Shown piece after piece: positions 1 through 12,400 of a stretch of 64,000 nucleotides of DNA. The translations under genes were made by a program, and so were the position numbers. The DNA is taken from the NCBI GenBank assembly GCA_009746045.1, contig RPFO01001996.1, forward strand, positions 1-64,000, in the 5' to 3' direction. The DNA comes from Mesostigma viride. Its lineage: Eukaryota; Streptophyta; Mesostigmatophyceae; Mesostigmatales; Mesostigmataceae. How positions within the stretch are numbered: position 1 is the first letter of the stretch; every line of letters starts with the position of its first letter. The notes under the pieces were generated by a model. The model saw nothing but the letters and a program-made list of their open reading frames with translations, was not told the DNA's origin and searched no databases.

Positions 1-374
1 TAAGCGTAAGCGTAAGCGTAAGCGTAAGCGTAAGCGTAAGCGTAAGCGTAAGCGTAAGCGTAAGCGTAAGCGTAAGCGTAAGCGTAAGCGTAAGCGTAAG
101 CGTAAGCGTAAGCGTAAGCGTAAGCGTAAGCGTAAGCGTAAGCGTAAGCGTAAGCGTAAGCGTAAGCGTAAGCGTAAGCGTAAGCGTAAGCGTAAGCGTA
201 AGCGTAAGCGTAAGCGTAAGCGTAAGCGTAAGCGTAAGCGTAAGCGTAAGCGTAAGCGTAAGCGTAAGCGTAAGCGTAAGCGTAAGCGTAAGCGTAAGCG
301 TAAGCGTAAGCGTAAGCGTAACCGTAAGCGTAAGCGTAACCGTAAGCGTAACCGTAAGCGTAAGCGTAACCGTA
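1..374. repeat. (TAAGCG)n hexanucleotide array
   Basis: The sequence is an uninterrupted head-to-tail array of the hexamer TAAGCG that begins before the window. From about 320 on, some units become TAACCG, and the array ends abruptly in AAGAGGGATGGAGGG purine sequence. The same edge pattern recurs at the second array (33239-33796), so the two are copies of one structure. The complement, TTACGC, is not a telomere repeat I know. Confidence 0.97.
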
Positions 375-757
375 AGAGGGATGGAGGGATGGAGGGAGGG
401 AGGGAGGGAGGGATGGATGGAGGGGAGGGAGGGAGGGAGGGAGGGAGGGAGGGAGGGAGGGAGGGAGGGAGGGGGGAGGGAGGGAGGGAGGAGGGAGGGA
501 GGGAGGGAGGAGGGAGGGAGGGAGGGAGGGAGGAGGGAGGGAGGGAGGAGGGAGGGAGGGAGGGAGGGAGGGAGGGAGGGAGGGAGGGAGGGAGAGGGAG
601 AGGGAGAGGGAGAGGGAGAGGGAGAGGAGAGGGAGAGGGAGAGGGAGAGGGAGAGGGAGAGGGAGAGGGAGAGGGAGAGGGAGAGGGAGAGGGAGAGGGA
701 GAGGGAGAGGGAGAGGGAGAGGGAGAGGAGAGGGAGAGGGAGAGGGAGAGGGAGAGG

Positions 758-848
<91 letters not shown>

Positions 849-965
849 AGAGGGAGGAGGGAGGGAGGGAGGAGAGGGAGAGGAGAGGGAGAGGGAGAGA
901 GGGAGGGAGAGGGAGAGGGAGAGGGAGAGGGAGAGGGAGAGGGAGAGGGAGAGGGAGAGGGAGGG
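375..965. repeat. Purine-rich microsatellite (GGGA / GGGAGA / GA)
   Basis: The + strand carries only G and A apart from a few T near the start. It passes in order through GGGA tetramers, GGGAGA hexamers and pure GA dinucleotides, then back to GGGAGA. Long open frames through it (Arg-Glu-Gly repeats on +, Ser-Pro-Leu repeats on -) are artefacts. Runs of GGG could form G-quadruplexes, and the homopurine strand could form triplex H-DNA. Confidence 0.96.
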
Positions 966-1002
966 TTTAGCCACATCGTGTTTTGTTCTTGGATTGATGA
1001 CG

Positions 1003-1830
1003 CACCGCACGCAACGCTCGTGACCTGCACCCGCAGGCGAAAAAGAACGAACCACAATGATAGCATGGTTGTGAGTGACAATTGACGACATCACGCTACA
1101 AGGAGCATGACGCAAAAGGGATTAAAAATCGGCATGAAAAACCTGGTGAAAAATAAGAGGGAGAGGGGGGGAGAGGGAGAGGGAGAGAGAGTCGTCGTTC
1201 AGGAAGCCGGCATGACGCAAAATGGGATGAATACTCAACATGACAGGTGAAAAAACATGAGAAAAACAACGTACATAAAATCCCGCAACTCACTCTTGTT
1301 GTTGCTGATGCTGCTGTCGTTGTTCTTGTTGTCAGGCCCGTTGTTCTTGATTTAATGATGTAAGTGCTGCTCGTACGCAACGCTCGTGACCTGCACCCGC
1401 AGGCGAAAAAGAACGAACCACAATGATAGTATTGTTGTGAGTGACAATTGACGACATCACGCTACAAGGAGCATGACGCAAAAGGGATTTAAAATCGGCA
1501 TGAAAAACCTGGTGAAAAATAAGAGGGAGAGGGGGGGAGAGGGAGAGGGAGAGAGAGTCGTCGTTCAGGAAGCCGTCATGACGCAAAATGGGATGAATAC
1601 TCAACATGCCAGGTGAAAAAAAAAATAGAAAAACCACGTACGTAAAATCCCGCAACTCACTCTTGTTGGAGCTGATGCTGCTGTCGTTGTTGTTGTTGTC
1701 AGGCCCGTTGTTCTTGATTTCCAAAGAAGAAAGCCGTGAAGCTGCTCGTACGCATTATGGGGGCTGCACCCGCAGGCGAAAAAGAACGTGGACCACAGTC
1801 GGTCACTGGACGTGCGGTGGCGGGCGTGGT
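1003..1830. repeat. Tandem repeat of about 370 bp, two full units plus a partial third
   Basis: The phrase CTGCACCCGCAGGCGAAAAAG occurs at about 1026, 1392 and 1766, and the sequence between occurrences repeats. Each unit holds a short purine tract (GGGAGAGGGGGGGAG) and a CTGCTGTCGTTGTT-type stretch. The second copy has matching units starting near 43331, 43707 and 44080. No credible coding frame spans the units. Confidence 0.88.
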
Positions 1831-1890
1831 GGGCGCATCCGGCGGTGCGCGCCTGCAAAACACCGCATCAATTACCTGGGCGGGCTGGGT

Positions 1891-2555
1891 GCGCACCTTC
1901 CAAAGTCCCTGGTGTGTGTCAGTGCAGCGTCGACATGGCATGCGAGGATATGTGCGTACGTACGACGAATCATGTGAAACGACTGGTCCAACCTGAAAAA
2001 TTTTAAATTTTTGCCGTGTCCAGTAACGGTCCTAGGTTGCACCCGCGGGACGTTCCGACAGCTGTACAGAAAAGATCACAAAGATACGCCGCGCAACGAC
2101 GCCTGTGCCCGGCAAATCATTTGTGAGCCCGGAACTGAACAGTCACTGCAAATGTCGAGTATTTATTGCTCCATCCCCACAAAAAAGCGTTCCGGACCTG
2201 TTCGAAGCGAAGAGCACTGACAGGGATCGGACCCGAGCCAGATTTGTGTGCGGACCATGATGGCTGGCCTCCCTCACTCCGCAACCTCACTCTGGACGCA
2301 GGTTCGATCCTGTCAGTGCTATTCGCTTCGAACAGTTCCGGAACGCTTTTTTTGGGGGGGTGGAGCAATAGATTTTCGACGTTTGTAGTGACTGTTCAGT
2401 TCCCGACTCACATTTGCCGGGCACTGGCGTCATTCCGCGGCGTATCTTTCTGATCTATTCTGTACAGCTGCCGGAACGTCCCGCGGGTGCAACCTAGGAC
2501 CGTTACTGGACACGGCAAAAATTCAAAATTTTTTTAGGTTGGACCAGTCGTTTCA
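1891..2555. repeat. Fold-back element with tRNA-like centre, right arm truncated
   Basis: The left arm (about 1891-2230) is complementary to the right arm (about 2300-2555). Matching landmarks are TCCAACCTG with CAGGTTGGA, CCTAGGTTGCACCCGCGG with its complement, and CTTCGAACAG on both sides. The centre contains GGTTCGATCC (2301-2310), a match to a Pol III B box / tRNA T arm, and AGCACTGACAGG pairs with CCTGTCAGTGCT around it. The right arm stops at about 2555, whereas in the second copy it continues to 44971. A mobile element derived from a tRNA or a tRNA-like SINE is one reading. Confidence 0.7.
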
Positions 2556-3149
2556 CACCAAACGACTTTTTGCACCAATAGGAGTCGACACTGCGTGTTC
2601 AGACTCCCAAGTACTCGGGCACCCACACCTGCCGGGGGAGTACATTGTAATGCTATTCACTAGAACAGTTCCGGATGTAGCGTTAGTGATGATGTTGTAC
2701 AATATATTTCAATCACGTTTGTCAGAGTGTGCGTTTTTCCGACATGTAGGGCAGGTTGTACAACATTCTGTGCGCCAACCATGTGTACTACATGTATCGA
2801 TTAGTATCACTACATGTATATTCCGTCATGATCGCAGGATTAGTAACTACTGGGCTACATGTTAGTGTACCCTTACTAGGCTACTATGTAGAACCTTCAG
2901 AACCTGATTCTACCTTCCAAAATTCTAATTATGCGCCATGGATCAGTTTTGAAATGTAGAACGAGCCTACGTGGAGGGCATGACATCAGTCCAGCTGGCA
3001 CCGCCGCGCACCATGACCGAGGGAACACGCCGTCACGTGCATGTAATGCAATGTTTGGAGACGACGGGCATGCATGCATGGTTAATTTTTGGCGGCGAAT
3101 ATTTTCCGCGCCAAAAAAATTCCGCGGTACCCTCCGTACCGTGAAAAGT
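2556..3149. other. Unique spacer without recognised gene
   Basis: Both strands lack a convincing coding frame; the open frames here are under 112 codons and show no domain. The same sequence occurs at about 45105-45686. It contains short repeats of CTACATGT and a TTTTTGGCGGCGAATATTTTCCGC-like inverted stretch near 3085-3125. No RNA gene was recognised. Confidence 0.6.
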
Positions 3150-3326
3150 GGGTGCACGGTGCGCGCACCCCTTGCGGAAGTGGCCATGGCGACTGCTTTT
3201 AGACGAAACGTGACAAATCTGGCTCGCGGAAAGCAGAAAAAATGCTCGATTCTTGGAGAAAATTAGTTACTGATTCTAATTTATGGTGGGATAGTTGCGA
3301 TCTATAATGTCGCGGGCTCTTTTTCT

Positions 3327-3701
3327 TTACCATCGGCAGGGGGGGTCCGGCCTGAATTTCTGTCGGGATGAATAAAGTATAATTGATGCCTGCAGGTGTG
3401 ATTGTCGATTGTTGCCAGTTTTGATGGTCCTAATGGAAGCTAGTTTAATGATGTTTCTAAAGCCGTAAAAATTCCCGCTGCTATCTTTACCTTTCCCGTC
3501 ATTTTGCGGTAAGATAACATTAGGCCTGCGCCATGCGCGCCCGACCTCTCCATGAAAGGGTGGCCTTTCTTGTGCGCCTGGGCACGAATAAATGCCCGTT
3601 ATGGTACGTTCTTGTATTAAACGTCCTAAGATAGCGCTTTCCTGCTTTCTTACCTCGTTGAGCGTAAGCTTTTTGCCTTCTTTCCGGCCAGATGCAGCCA
3701 T
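3327..3701 (-). CDS. Hypothetical ORF in inverted-repeat arm (124 aa)
   Basis: The ORF begins MAASGRKEGKKLTLNEVRKQ; I recognise no domain. A TATATAAAG box lies about 440 bp upstream on the same strand (4142-4150), which is the main argument for transcription. The duplicate at 45839-46237 is intact except that its poly-G tract is one base shorter, giving a different C-terminus (132 aa). In the opposite arm (16319-16741) the frame is broken by small changes, so there is no sign of strong constraint. It may be a chance ORF or the remains of an element-encoded gene. Confidence 0.3.
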   Translation of the reverse strand: MAASGRKEGKKLTLNEVRKQESAILGRLIQERTITGIYSCPGAQERPPFHGEVGRAWRRPNVILPQNDGKGKDSSGNFYGFRNIIKLASIRTIKTGNNRQSHLQASIILYSSRQKFRPDPPCRW

Positions 3702-4141
3702 GAAGTTGCGGGTCCTGGCGCTGCATCGCTGGATTCCTGGATGTTTTTAAGCAAGTTCGTCTGTGACGTGGCTGGCTTGCTGCAGCGCGTGGCCCACAAC
3801 CTGTCGGGAAGGTGTAATGCTTTTATTTCCATGCTTCTCTGAAATTTCTTTTGCTTTATAGACAGTTGTGTTCGAGGAAATTCACGCGGTCTTCCTAAGC
3901 AGCGGCATCATTTTCCCCAGACACTGACGAGCTGGCACCTGTCTCCTAAAGAGAGCGGCTCGTGCTTGTTAGAAAGGAGGCAGTGTGCATTTTGCGGGAC
4001 ACAATGCTTTGGTGGCACATGCGTCAGGTAGGCTGTTCCAATGGTCTCTTCACCTTTCCCACTGAGTAAATGTTAGCATTTGTCATGCTAACCAGAGCAG
4101 CTAGCCACAGGTTGGCTGGATAAAAAGTCAGCTTATTTTCT

Positions 4142-4150
4142 CTTTATATA
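4142..4150 (-). promoter_or_regulatory. Candidate TATA box in left arm
   Basis: The minus strand reads TATATAAAG in a moderately GC-rich context, with the only ORF of the arm downstream. It is conserved in the other arm copies (15861-15869 on +, 46678-46686 on -). Position and sequence fit a Pol II TATA box; no transcript evidence is available. Confidence 0.4.
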
Positions 4151-4372
4151 CTGCGTGTGTGGTCCTCCACGTGTCCGGCTTGTTGGGCATTTTGGAAGAG
4201 GGTTTATAATGTGTTGTTGGGTGGAACAACTTGGTTGTTGGCACAAAATCACACATTATTAGCCTGAGATAGGCATGACATATGCTGCTCAGGCGTGTCG
4301 TCCTACCAGCCTTGTTGTTAAGGGTAGACTCACAAGGCTGGCTGTGCCGATGGAGGGGTGGGGCGTGCTAGC

Positions 4373-5147
4373 CCCCCCCCACACCCACGCATGCATGCTA
4401 GCCCACCCCCACACCCACGCATGCATGCTAGCCCCGGCCCCGGCCCCCCCACACCCACGCATGCATGCTAGCCCCCCCCACACCCACGCATGCATGCTAG
4501 CCCACACTCACACCCACGCATGCATGCTAGCCCACCCCCACACCCACGCATGCATGCTAGCCCCCCCACACACCCACGCATGCATGCCAGCCCCCCCACA
4601 CACCCACGCATGCATGACCGCCCCCCCCCACACCCACGCATGCATGCTAGCCCACCCCCACACCCACGCATGCATGCTAGCCCCCCCACACACCCACGCA
4701 TGGATGCCAGCCCCCACACACACCCACGCATGCATGACAGCCCCCCCACACACCCACGCATGCATGCTAGCCCCCCACACACACCCACGCATGCATGCCA
4801 GCCCCCATACACACCCACGCATGCATGCCAGCCCCCCCCCACACTTACGCATGCATGCTAGCCCCCCACACACACCCACGCATGCATGCCAGCCCCCCCC
4901 CACACCCACGCATGCATGCCAGCCCCCCCCCACACTTACGCATGCATGCTAGCCCCCCACACACACCCACGCATGCATGCCAGCCCCCCCCCACACCCAC
5001 GCATGCAGGCTAGCCCAACCCCACACCCACGCATGCATGCCAGCCCACCCCCACACCCACACGTGCATGCCAGCCCACCCCCACACCCACGCATGCATGC
5101 CAGCCCACCCCCACACCCACGCGTGCATGCCAGCCCACCCCTAGCTT
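4373..5147. repeat. Minisatellite of about 31 bp with GCATGCATGC core
   Basis: About 25 units of ACACCCACGCATGCATGC followed by a short C-rich linker. The alternating purine-pyrimidine core GCATGCATGC is self-complementary and of the kind that adopts Z-DNA or cruciform structure. The many His-Ala-Cys-Met open frames here are repeat artefacts. Inverted and direct copies lie at 14873-15650 and 46906-47680. Confidence 0.95.
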
Positions 5148-5411
5148 GAGCGTGCTTGTAAAGTTTTTGCATGGTTTATTAAAATGAGTGGAATATGTAT
5201 TTATTGCATTAAATGTTAATTTTATTGATCATGAATGAAAATGGTCAACATTGCCGAAGTGCCCCTAAATTGCTCAATATTGTGTGCTCAAGAATTCAAT
5301 GAGGATTGTCATCATGGAAACCCGCACAAATTCACGATTCCGGGCATGCATGTGAAAGTATCAAGAACAATTTTCAATTAAGAATGGTATCTCATTGTTC
5401 CATGAATCAAT
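5148..5411. other. AT-rich unique link between minisatellite and satellite
   Basis: A roughly 260-bp AT-rich stretch with no ORF. It is preserved in all three arm copies (reverse complement at 14598-14870; direct at 47685-47950), so it belongs to the arm. Confidence 0.7.
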
Positions 5412-6452
5412 ATGACTCCATGTACGTAGACAAGCCATGATGACCCCATGGGAGCCTAAATCCTCATCATTAAATACATAAATGCCACCCATGTACGTAG
5501 ACGGGCCATGATGACACCAATGGAGCCTGAATCCTCATCATTAATTACATAAATGCCAACCATGTACATAGACAAGCCATGATGACACCATGGGAGCCTG
5601 AATCCTCATCATTAAATACATAAATGCCAACCATGTACGTAGGCCAGCCATGATGACACTATGGGAGCCTGAATCCTCATCATTAATTTCATACATGCCA
5701 ACAACACGTAGACGGGCCATAATGACACCACGGGAGCCTGAATCCTCATCATTTATTTTATGAGACATCCATGTACGTAGGCCAGCCATGATGACACCAT
5801 GGGAGCCTGAATCCTCCACATTTTTTTTCTGAGACATCCATGTACGTAGGCCAGCCATGATGACACCATGGGAGCCTGAATCCTCATCATTAAATACATA
5901 CATGCCATCCATGTACGTAGACAGGCCATGATGACACCATGGGAGCCTGAATCCTCATCATTAATTACATAAATGCCAACCATGTACGTAGACGGGCCAT
6001 GATGACACCATGGGAGCCTGAATCCTCATCATTTTTTTTATGAGACATCCATGTACGTAGGCCAGCCATGATGACACCATGGGAGCCTGAATCCTCGTCA
6101 TTTTTTTTTCTTTGACATCCATATACGTAGACGGGCCATGATGACACCATGGGAGCCTGAATCCTCATCATTAATTACATACATGCCATCCATGTACGTA
6201 GACGGGCCATGATGACACCATGGGAGCCTGAATCCTCATCATTTACTATTCCTTGACATCCATGTACGTAGGCCAGCCATGGAGACATTATGGGAGCCTG
6301 AATCCTCCTCGTTAATTACATAAATGCCAACCATGTACGTAGACAAGCCATGATGACACCATGGGAGCCTGAATCCTCATCATTTACTATTCCTTGACAT
6401 CCATGTACGTAGACGGGCCATGATGACACCATGGGAGCCTGAATCCTCATCA
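5412..6452 (-). repeat. 71-bp satellite, minus polarity block, locus 1
   Basis: Tandem monomers of about 71-72 bp with a conserved core (on the minus strand GATGAGGATTCAGGCTCCC, then TGGTGTCATCATGG, then CTACGTACATGG) and a linker that comes in several classes: AATAGTAA, TATGTAATTAA, or an A-rich tract. The block is read on the minus strand here and reverses at about 6453. Open frames repeating Asn-Asp-Glu-Asp-Ser-Gly-Ser-His are a by-product of 72-bp monomers and are not treated as genes. Confidence 0.97.
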
Positions 6453-9400
6453 TTAATTACATGGATGGCATTTATGTATTTAATGATGAGGATTCAGGCT
6501 CCCATGGTGTCTCCATGGCTGGCCTACGTACATGGATGTCAAGGAATAGTAAATGATGAGGATTCAGGCTCCCATGGTGTCATCATGGCCTGTCTACGTA
6601 CATGGATGGCATGTATGTAATTAATGATGAGGATTCAGGCTCCCATGGTGTCATCATGGCTTGTCTACGTACATGGTTGGCATTTATGTAATTAATGAGG
6701 AGGATTCAGGCTCCCATGGTGTCATCATGGCTTGTCTACGTACATGGTTGGCATTTATGTAATTAATGATGAGGATTCAGGCTCCCATGGTGTCTCCATG
6801 GCTGGCCTACGTACATGGATGTCAAGGAATAGTAAATGAGGAGGATTCAGGCTCCCATGGTGTCATCATGGCCCGTGTACGTACATGGATGGCATGTATG
6901 TAATTAATGAGGAGGATTCAGGCTCCCATGGTGTCATCATGGCTGGCCTACGTACATGGATGTCAAAGAAAAAGAAATGATGAGGATTCAGGCTCCCATG
7001 GTGTCATCATGGCTGGCCTACGTACATGGATGTCTCATAAAATAAATGATGAGGATTCAGGCTCCCATGGTGTCATCATGGCTTGTCTACCTACATTGTT
7101 GGCATGTATGTAATTAATGATGAGGATTCAGGCTCCCATGGTGTCTCCATGGCTGGCCTACGTACATGAATGGCATTTATGTAATTAATGATGAGGATTC
7201 AGGCTCCCATGGGGTCATCATGGCTTGTCTACGTACATGGTTGGCATTTATGTAATTAACGAGGAGGATTCAGGCTCCCATGGTGTCTCCATGGCTGGCC
7301 TACGTACATGGATGTCAAGGAATAGTAAATGATGAGGATTCAGGCTCCCATGGTGTCATCATGGCCCGTGTACGTACATGGATGGCATGTATGTAATTAA
7401 TGATGAGGATTCAGGCTCCCATGGTGTCATCATGGCCCGTCTACGTACATGGATGTCAAAGAAAAAAAAATGATGAGGATTCAGGCTCCCATGGTGTCAT
7501 CATGGCTGGCCTACGTACATGGATGTTTCATAAAAAAAATGATGAGGATTCAGGCTCCCATGGTGTCATCATGGCCCGTCTACGTACATGGTTGGCATTT
7601 ATGTAATTAATGAAGAGGATTCAGGCTCCCATGGTGTCATCATGGCCCGTCTACGTACATGGATGTCAAGGAATAGTAAATGATGAGGATTCAGGCTCCC
7701 ATGGGGTCATCATGGCTTGTCTACGTACATGGTTGGCATTTATGTAATTAACGAGGAGGATTCAGGCTCCATTGGTGTCATCATGGCTGGCCTACGTACA
7801 TGGATGTCAAGGAATAGTAAATGATGAGGATTCAGGCTCCCATGGTGTCATCATGGCTTGTCTACGTACATGGTTGGCATTTATGTAATTAATGAGGAGG
7901 ATTCAGGCTCCCATGGTGTCTCCATGGCTGGCCTACGTACATGGATGGCATTTATGTATTTAATGATGAGGATTCAGGCTCCCATGGTGTCATCATGGCT
8001 TGTCTACCTACATGGTTGGCATTTATGTAACCTGAATCCTCTCATTAAGAAAATGAAGAGGATTCAGGCTCCATTGGTGTCATCATGGCTGGCCTACGTA
8101 CATGGATGTCAAGGAATAGTAAATGATGAGGATTCAGGCTCCCATGGTGTCATCATGGCCCGTCTACGTACATGGATGTCAAGGAATAGTAAATGATGAG
8201 GATTCAGGCTCCCATGGGGTCATCATGGCTTGTCTACGTACATGGTTGGCATTTATGTAATTAACGAGGAGGATTCAGGCTCCATTGGTGTCATCATGGC
8301 TGGCCTACGTACATGGATGTCAAGGAATAGTAAATGATGAGGATTCAGGCTCCCATGGTGTCATCATGGCTTGTCTACGTACATGGTTGGCATTTATGTA
8401 ATTAATGAGGAGGATTCAGGCTCCCATGGTGTCATCATGGCCCGTCTACGTACATGGATGGCATTTATGTAATTAATGATGAGGATTCAGGCTCCCATGG
8501 GGTCATCATGGCTTGTCTACGTACATGGTTGGCATTTATGTAATTAATGAGGAGGATTCAGGCTCCCATGGTGTCTCCATGGCTGGCCTACGTACATGGA
8601 TGTCAAGGAATAGTAAATGATGAGGATTCAGGCTCCCATGGTGTCATCATGGCCTGTCTACGTACATGGATGGCATGTATGTAATTAATGATGAGGATTC
8701 AGGCTCCCATGGTGTCATCATGGCTTGTCTACGTACATGGATGGCATGTATGTAATTAATGATGAGGATTCAGGCTCCATTGGTGTCATCATGGCTGGCC
8801 TACGTATGTACATGGATGTCAAAGAAAAAAAAAATGATGAGGATTCAGGCTCCCATGGTGTCATCATTGCCCGTGTATGTACATGGTTGGCATTTATGTA
8901 ATTAATGATGAGGATTCAGGCTCCATTGGTGTCATCATTGCCCGTGTATGTACATGGTTGGCATTTATGTATGTAATTAATGATGAGGATTCAGGCTCCA
9001 TTGGTGTCATCATGGCTGGCCTACGTATGTACATGGATGTCAAAGAAAAAAAAATGATGAGGATTCAGGCTCCCATGGTGTCATCATGGCCCGTCTACGT
9101 ACATGGATGTCAAGGAATAGTAAATGATGAGGATTCAGGCTCCCATGGTGTCAGATGTCATGGCCTGTCTACGTACATGGATGGCATGTATGTAATTAAT
9201 GATGAGAATTCAGGCTCCATTGGTGTCATCATGGCTGGCCTACGTATGTACATGGATGTCAAAGAAAAAAAAATGATGAGGATTCAGGCTCCCATGGTGT
9301 CATCATGGCCCGTCTACGTACATGGATGTCAAGGAATAGTAAATGATGAGGATTCAGGCTCCCATGGTGTCATCATGGCCTGTCTACGTACATGGATGGC

Positions 9401-12400
9401 ATGTATGTATTTAATGATGAGGATTCAGGCTCCCATGGTGTCATCATGGCTGGCCTACGTACATGGATGTCTCAGAAAAAAAATGATGAGGATTCAGGCT
9501 CCCATGGTGTCATCATGGCTGGCCTACGTACATGGATGTCAAAGAAAAAAAAATGATGAGGATTCAGGCTCCCGTGGTGTCATTATGGCCCGTCTACGTG
9601 TTGTTGGCATGTATGAAATTAATGATGAGGATTCAGGCTCCCATAGTGTCATCATGGCTGGCCTACGTACATGGTTGGCATTTATGTAATTAATGATGAG
9701 GATTCAGGCTCCCATGGTGTCATCATTGCCCGTGTATGTACATGGTTGGCATTTATGTAATTAATGATGAGGATTCAGGCTCCATTGGTGTCATCATGGC
9801 CCGTCTACGTACATGGACCGTGGCATTTATGTATTTAATGATGAGGATTCAGGCTCCCATGGGGTCATTGATGATCATGGCATTTATGTATGTAATTAAT
9901 GATGAGGATTCAGGCTCCATTGGTGTCATCATGGCTGGCCTACGTACATGGATGTCAAGGAATAGTAAATGATGAGGATTCAGGCTCCCATGGTGTCATC
10001 ATGGCCCGTCTACGTACATGGATGGCATGTATGTAATTAATGATGAGGATTCAGGCTCCCATGGTGTCATCATGGCTTGTCTACGTACATGGATGGCATG
10101 TATGTAATTAATGATGAGGATTCAGGCTCCCATGGTGTCATCATGGCTGGCCTACGTACATGGATGTCAGAAAAAAATGATGAGGATTCAGGCTCCCATG
10201 GTGTCATCATGGCTGGCCTACGTACATGGATGTCAAGAAAAATGATGAGGATTCAGGCTCCCATGGTGTCATCATGGCCCGTCTACGTTGTTGGCATTAT
10301 GTAATTAATGATGAGGATTCAGGCTCCCATGGTGTCATCATGGCTGTCTACGTACATGGTTGGCATTTATGTAATTAATGATGAGGATTCAGGCTCCCAT
10401 GGTGTCATCATGGCTGTACGTACATGGTTGGCATTTATGTAATTAATGATGAGGATTCAGGCTCCCATGGTGTCATCATGGCCCGTCTACGTACATGGAT
10501 GGCATTATGTAATTAATGATGAGGATTCAGGCTCCCATGGTGTCATTGGCTGATACATGGCATATGTATGTAATTAATGATGAGGATTCAGGCTCCATGG
10601 TGTCATCATGGCTGGCCTACGTATGTACATGGATGTCAAAGAAAAAGAAATGATGAGGATTCAGGCTCCCATGGTGTCATCATGGCTGGCCTACGTACAT
10701 GGATGTCAAGGAATAGTAAATGATGAGGATTCAGGCTCCCATGGTGTCATCATGGCCCGTGTACGTACATGGATGGCATGTATGTAATTAATGATGAGGA
10801 TTCAGGCTCCCATGGTGTCATCATGGCTGGCCTACGTACATGGATGTCAAAGAAAAAAAATGATGAGGATTCAGGCTCCCATGGTGTCATCATGGCCCGT
10901 CTACGTACATGGATGTCAAAAATAAATGATGAGGATTCAGGCTCCCATGGTGTCATCATGGCTGTCTACGTACATGGGCATGTATGTAATTAATGATGAG
11001 GATTCAGGCTCCCATGGTGTCATCATGGCTGGCCTACGTACATGGATGGCATTTATGTAATTAATGATGAGGATTCAGGCTCCCATGGTGTCATCATGGC
11101 CCGTCTACGTACATGGATGGCATTTATGTAATTAATGATGAGGATTCAGGCTCCCATGGTGTCATCATGGCTGTCTACGTACATGGATGGCATTATGTAA
11201 TTAATGATGAGGATTCAGGCTCCCATGGTGTCATCATGGCCCGTCTACGTACATGGATGGCATTTATGTAATTAATGATGAGGATTCAGGCTCCCATGGG
11301 TCATCATGGCTTGTCTACGTACATGGTTGGCATTTATGTAATTAATGAGGAGGATTCAGGCTCCCATGGTGTCTCATGGCTGGCCTACGTACATGGATGT
11401 CAAGGAATAGTAAATGATGAGGATTCAGGCTCCCATGGTGTCATCATGGCCCGTCTACGTACATGGATGGCATTTATGTAATTAATGATGAGGATTCAGG
11501 CTCCCATGGTGTCATCATGGCTTGTCTACGTACATGGTTGGCATTTATGTAATTAATGAGGAGGATTCAGGCTCCCATGGTGTCATCATGGCTGGCCTAC
11601 GTACATGGATGTCAAGGAATAGTAAATGATGAGGATTCAGGCTCCCATGGTGTCATCATGGCTGTCTACGTACATGGATGGCATGTATGTAATTAATGAT
11701 GAGGATTCAGGCTCCCATGGTGTCATCATGGCTTGTCTACGTACATGGATGGCATGTATGTAATTAATGATGAGGATTCAGGCTCCATGGTGTCATCATG
11801 GCTGGCCTACGTATGTACATGGATGTCAAGAAAAAATGATGAGGATTCAGGCTCCCATGGTGTCATCATGGCCCGTGTACGTACATGGTTGCCATTTATG
11901 TAATTAATGATGAGGATTCAGGCTCCCATGGTGTCATCATGGTGTATACATGGTTGGCATTGTATGTAATTAATGATGAGGATTCAGGCTCCCATGGTGT
12001 CATCATGGCTGGCCTACGTATGTACATGGATGTCAAGAAAAAAATGATGAGGATTCAGGCTCCCATGGTGTCATCATGGCCCGTCTACGTACATGGATGT
12101 CAAGGAATAGTAAATGATGAGGATTCAGGCTCCCATGGTGTCATCATGGCTGTCTACGTACATGGATGGCATTATGTAATTAATGATGAGGATTCAGGCT
12201 CCATGGTGTCATCATGGCTGGCCTACGTATGTACATGGATGTCAAGAAAAAAATGATGAGGATTCAGGCTCCCATGGTGTCATCATGGCCCGTCTACGTA
12301 CATGGATGTCAAGGAATAGTAAATGATGAGGATTCAGGCTCCCATGGTGTCATCATGGCCTGTCTACGTACATGGATGGCATGTATGTATTAATGATGAG

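Larger units (their letters stand above)
966..5411. repeat. Segment A, first copy of a segmental duplication
   Basis: This stretch is almost identical to 43287-47950. Visible differences are a changed stretch near 1345-1370, where this copy lacks the TCCAAAGAAGAAAGC-type sequence present in the other. This copy also lacks about 230 bp at about 2555, a stretch present at 44885-45110. Scattered single-base changes and homopolymer length differences make up the rest. Both copies are preceded by purine microsatellite and followed by the minus-oriented satellite, so the duplicated unit is larger than segment A. The near identity points to a recent duplication or ongoing conversion. Confidence 0.93.
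3150..5411. repeat. Left arm of giant inverted repeat
   Basis: Read as reverse complement, this arm matches 14598-16858 along its whole length with modest divergence (small indels, for example in the 3700-3780 region). The outer end is at about 3150, beside the 12-bp palindrome GGTGCGCGCACC; the inner end merges into the satellite. It contains a short ORF, a candidate TATA box and the 31-bp minisatellite. A third copy, in left-arm orientation, is at about 45687-47950. Confidence 0.92.

Noticed and set aside
1-374. TAAGCG array as a telomere
   Set aside because: It does not match a known telomere repeat, occurs internally again at 33239-33796, and is followed by ordinary sequence.
381-1085. 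Long Arg/Glu/Gly open frames, and Ser/Pro/Leu frames on the other strand, in purine tracts here and at 32460-34656 and 42933-43407
   Set aside because: They are open only because GA/GGGA repeats lack stops in several frames at once; their ends fall where the repeat ends.
4275-4952. His-Ala-Cys-Met repeat ORFs in the 31-bp minisatellite
   Set aside because: Both strands and several frames are open; repeat artefact.
8877-9689. 270-codon frame of repeated Asn-Asp-Glu-Asp-Ser-Gly-Ser-His units, and similar frames throughout the satellite
   Set aside because: The frame survives only where neighbouring monomers are 72 bp; most monomers are 70-71 bp and break it. There is no start context, promoter or conservation of frame.
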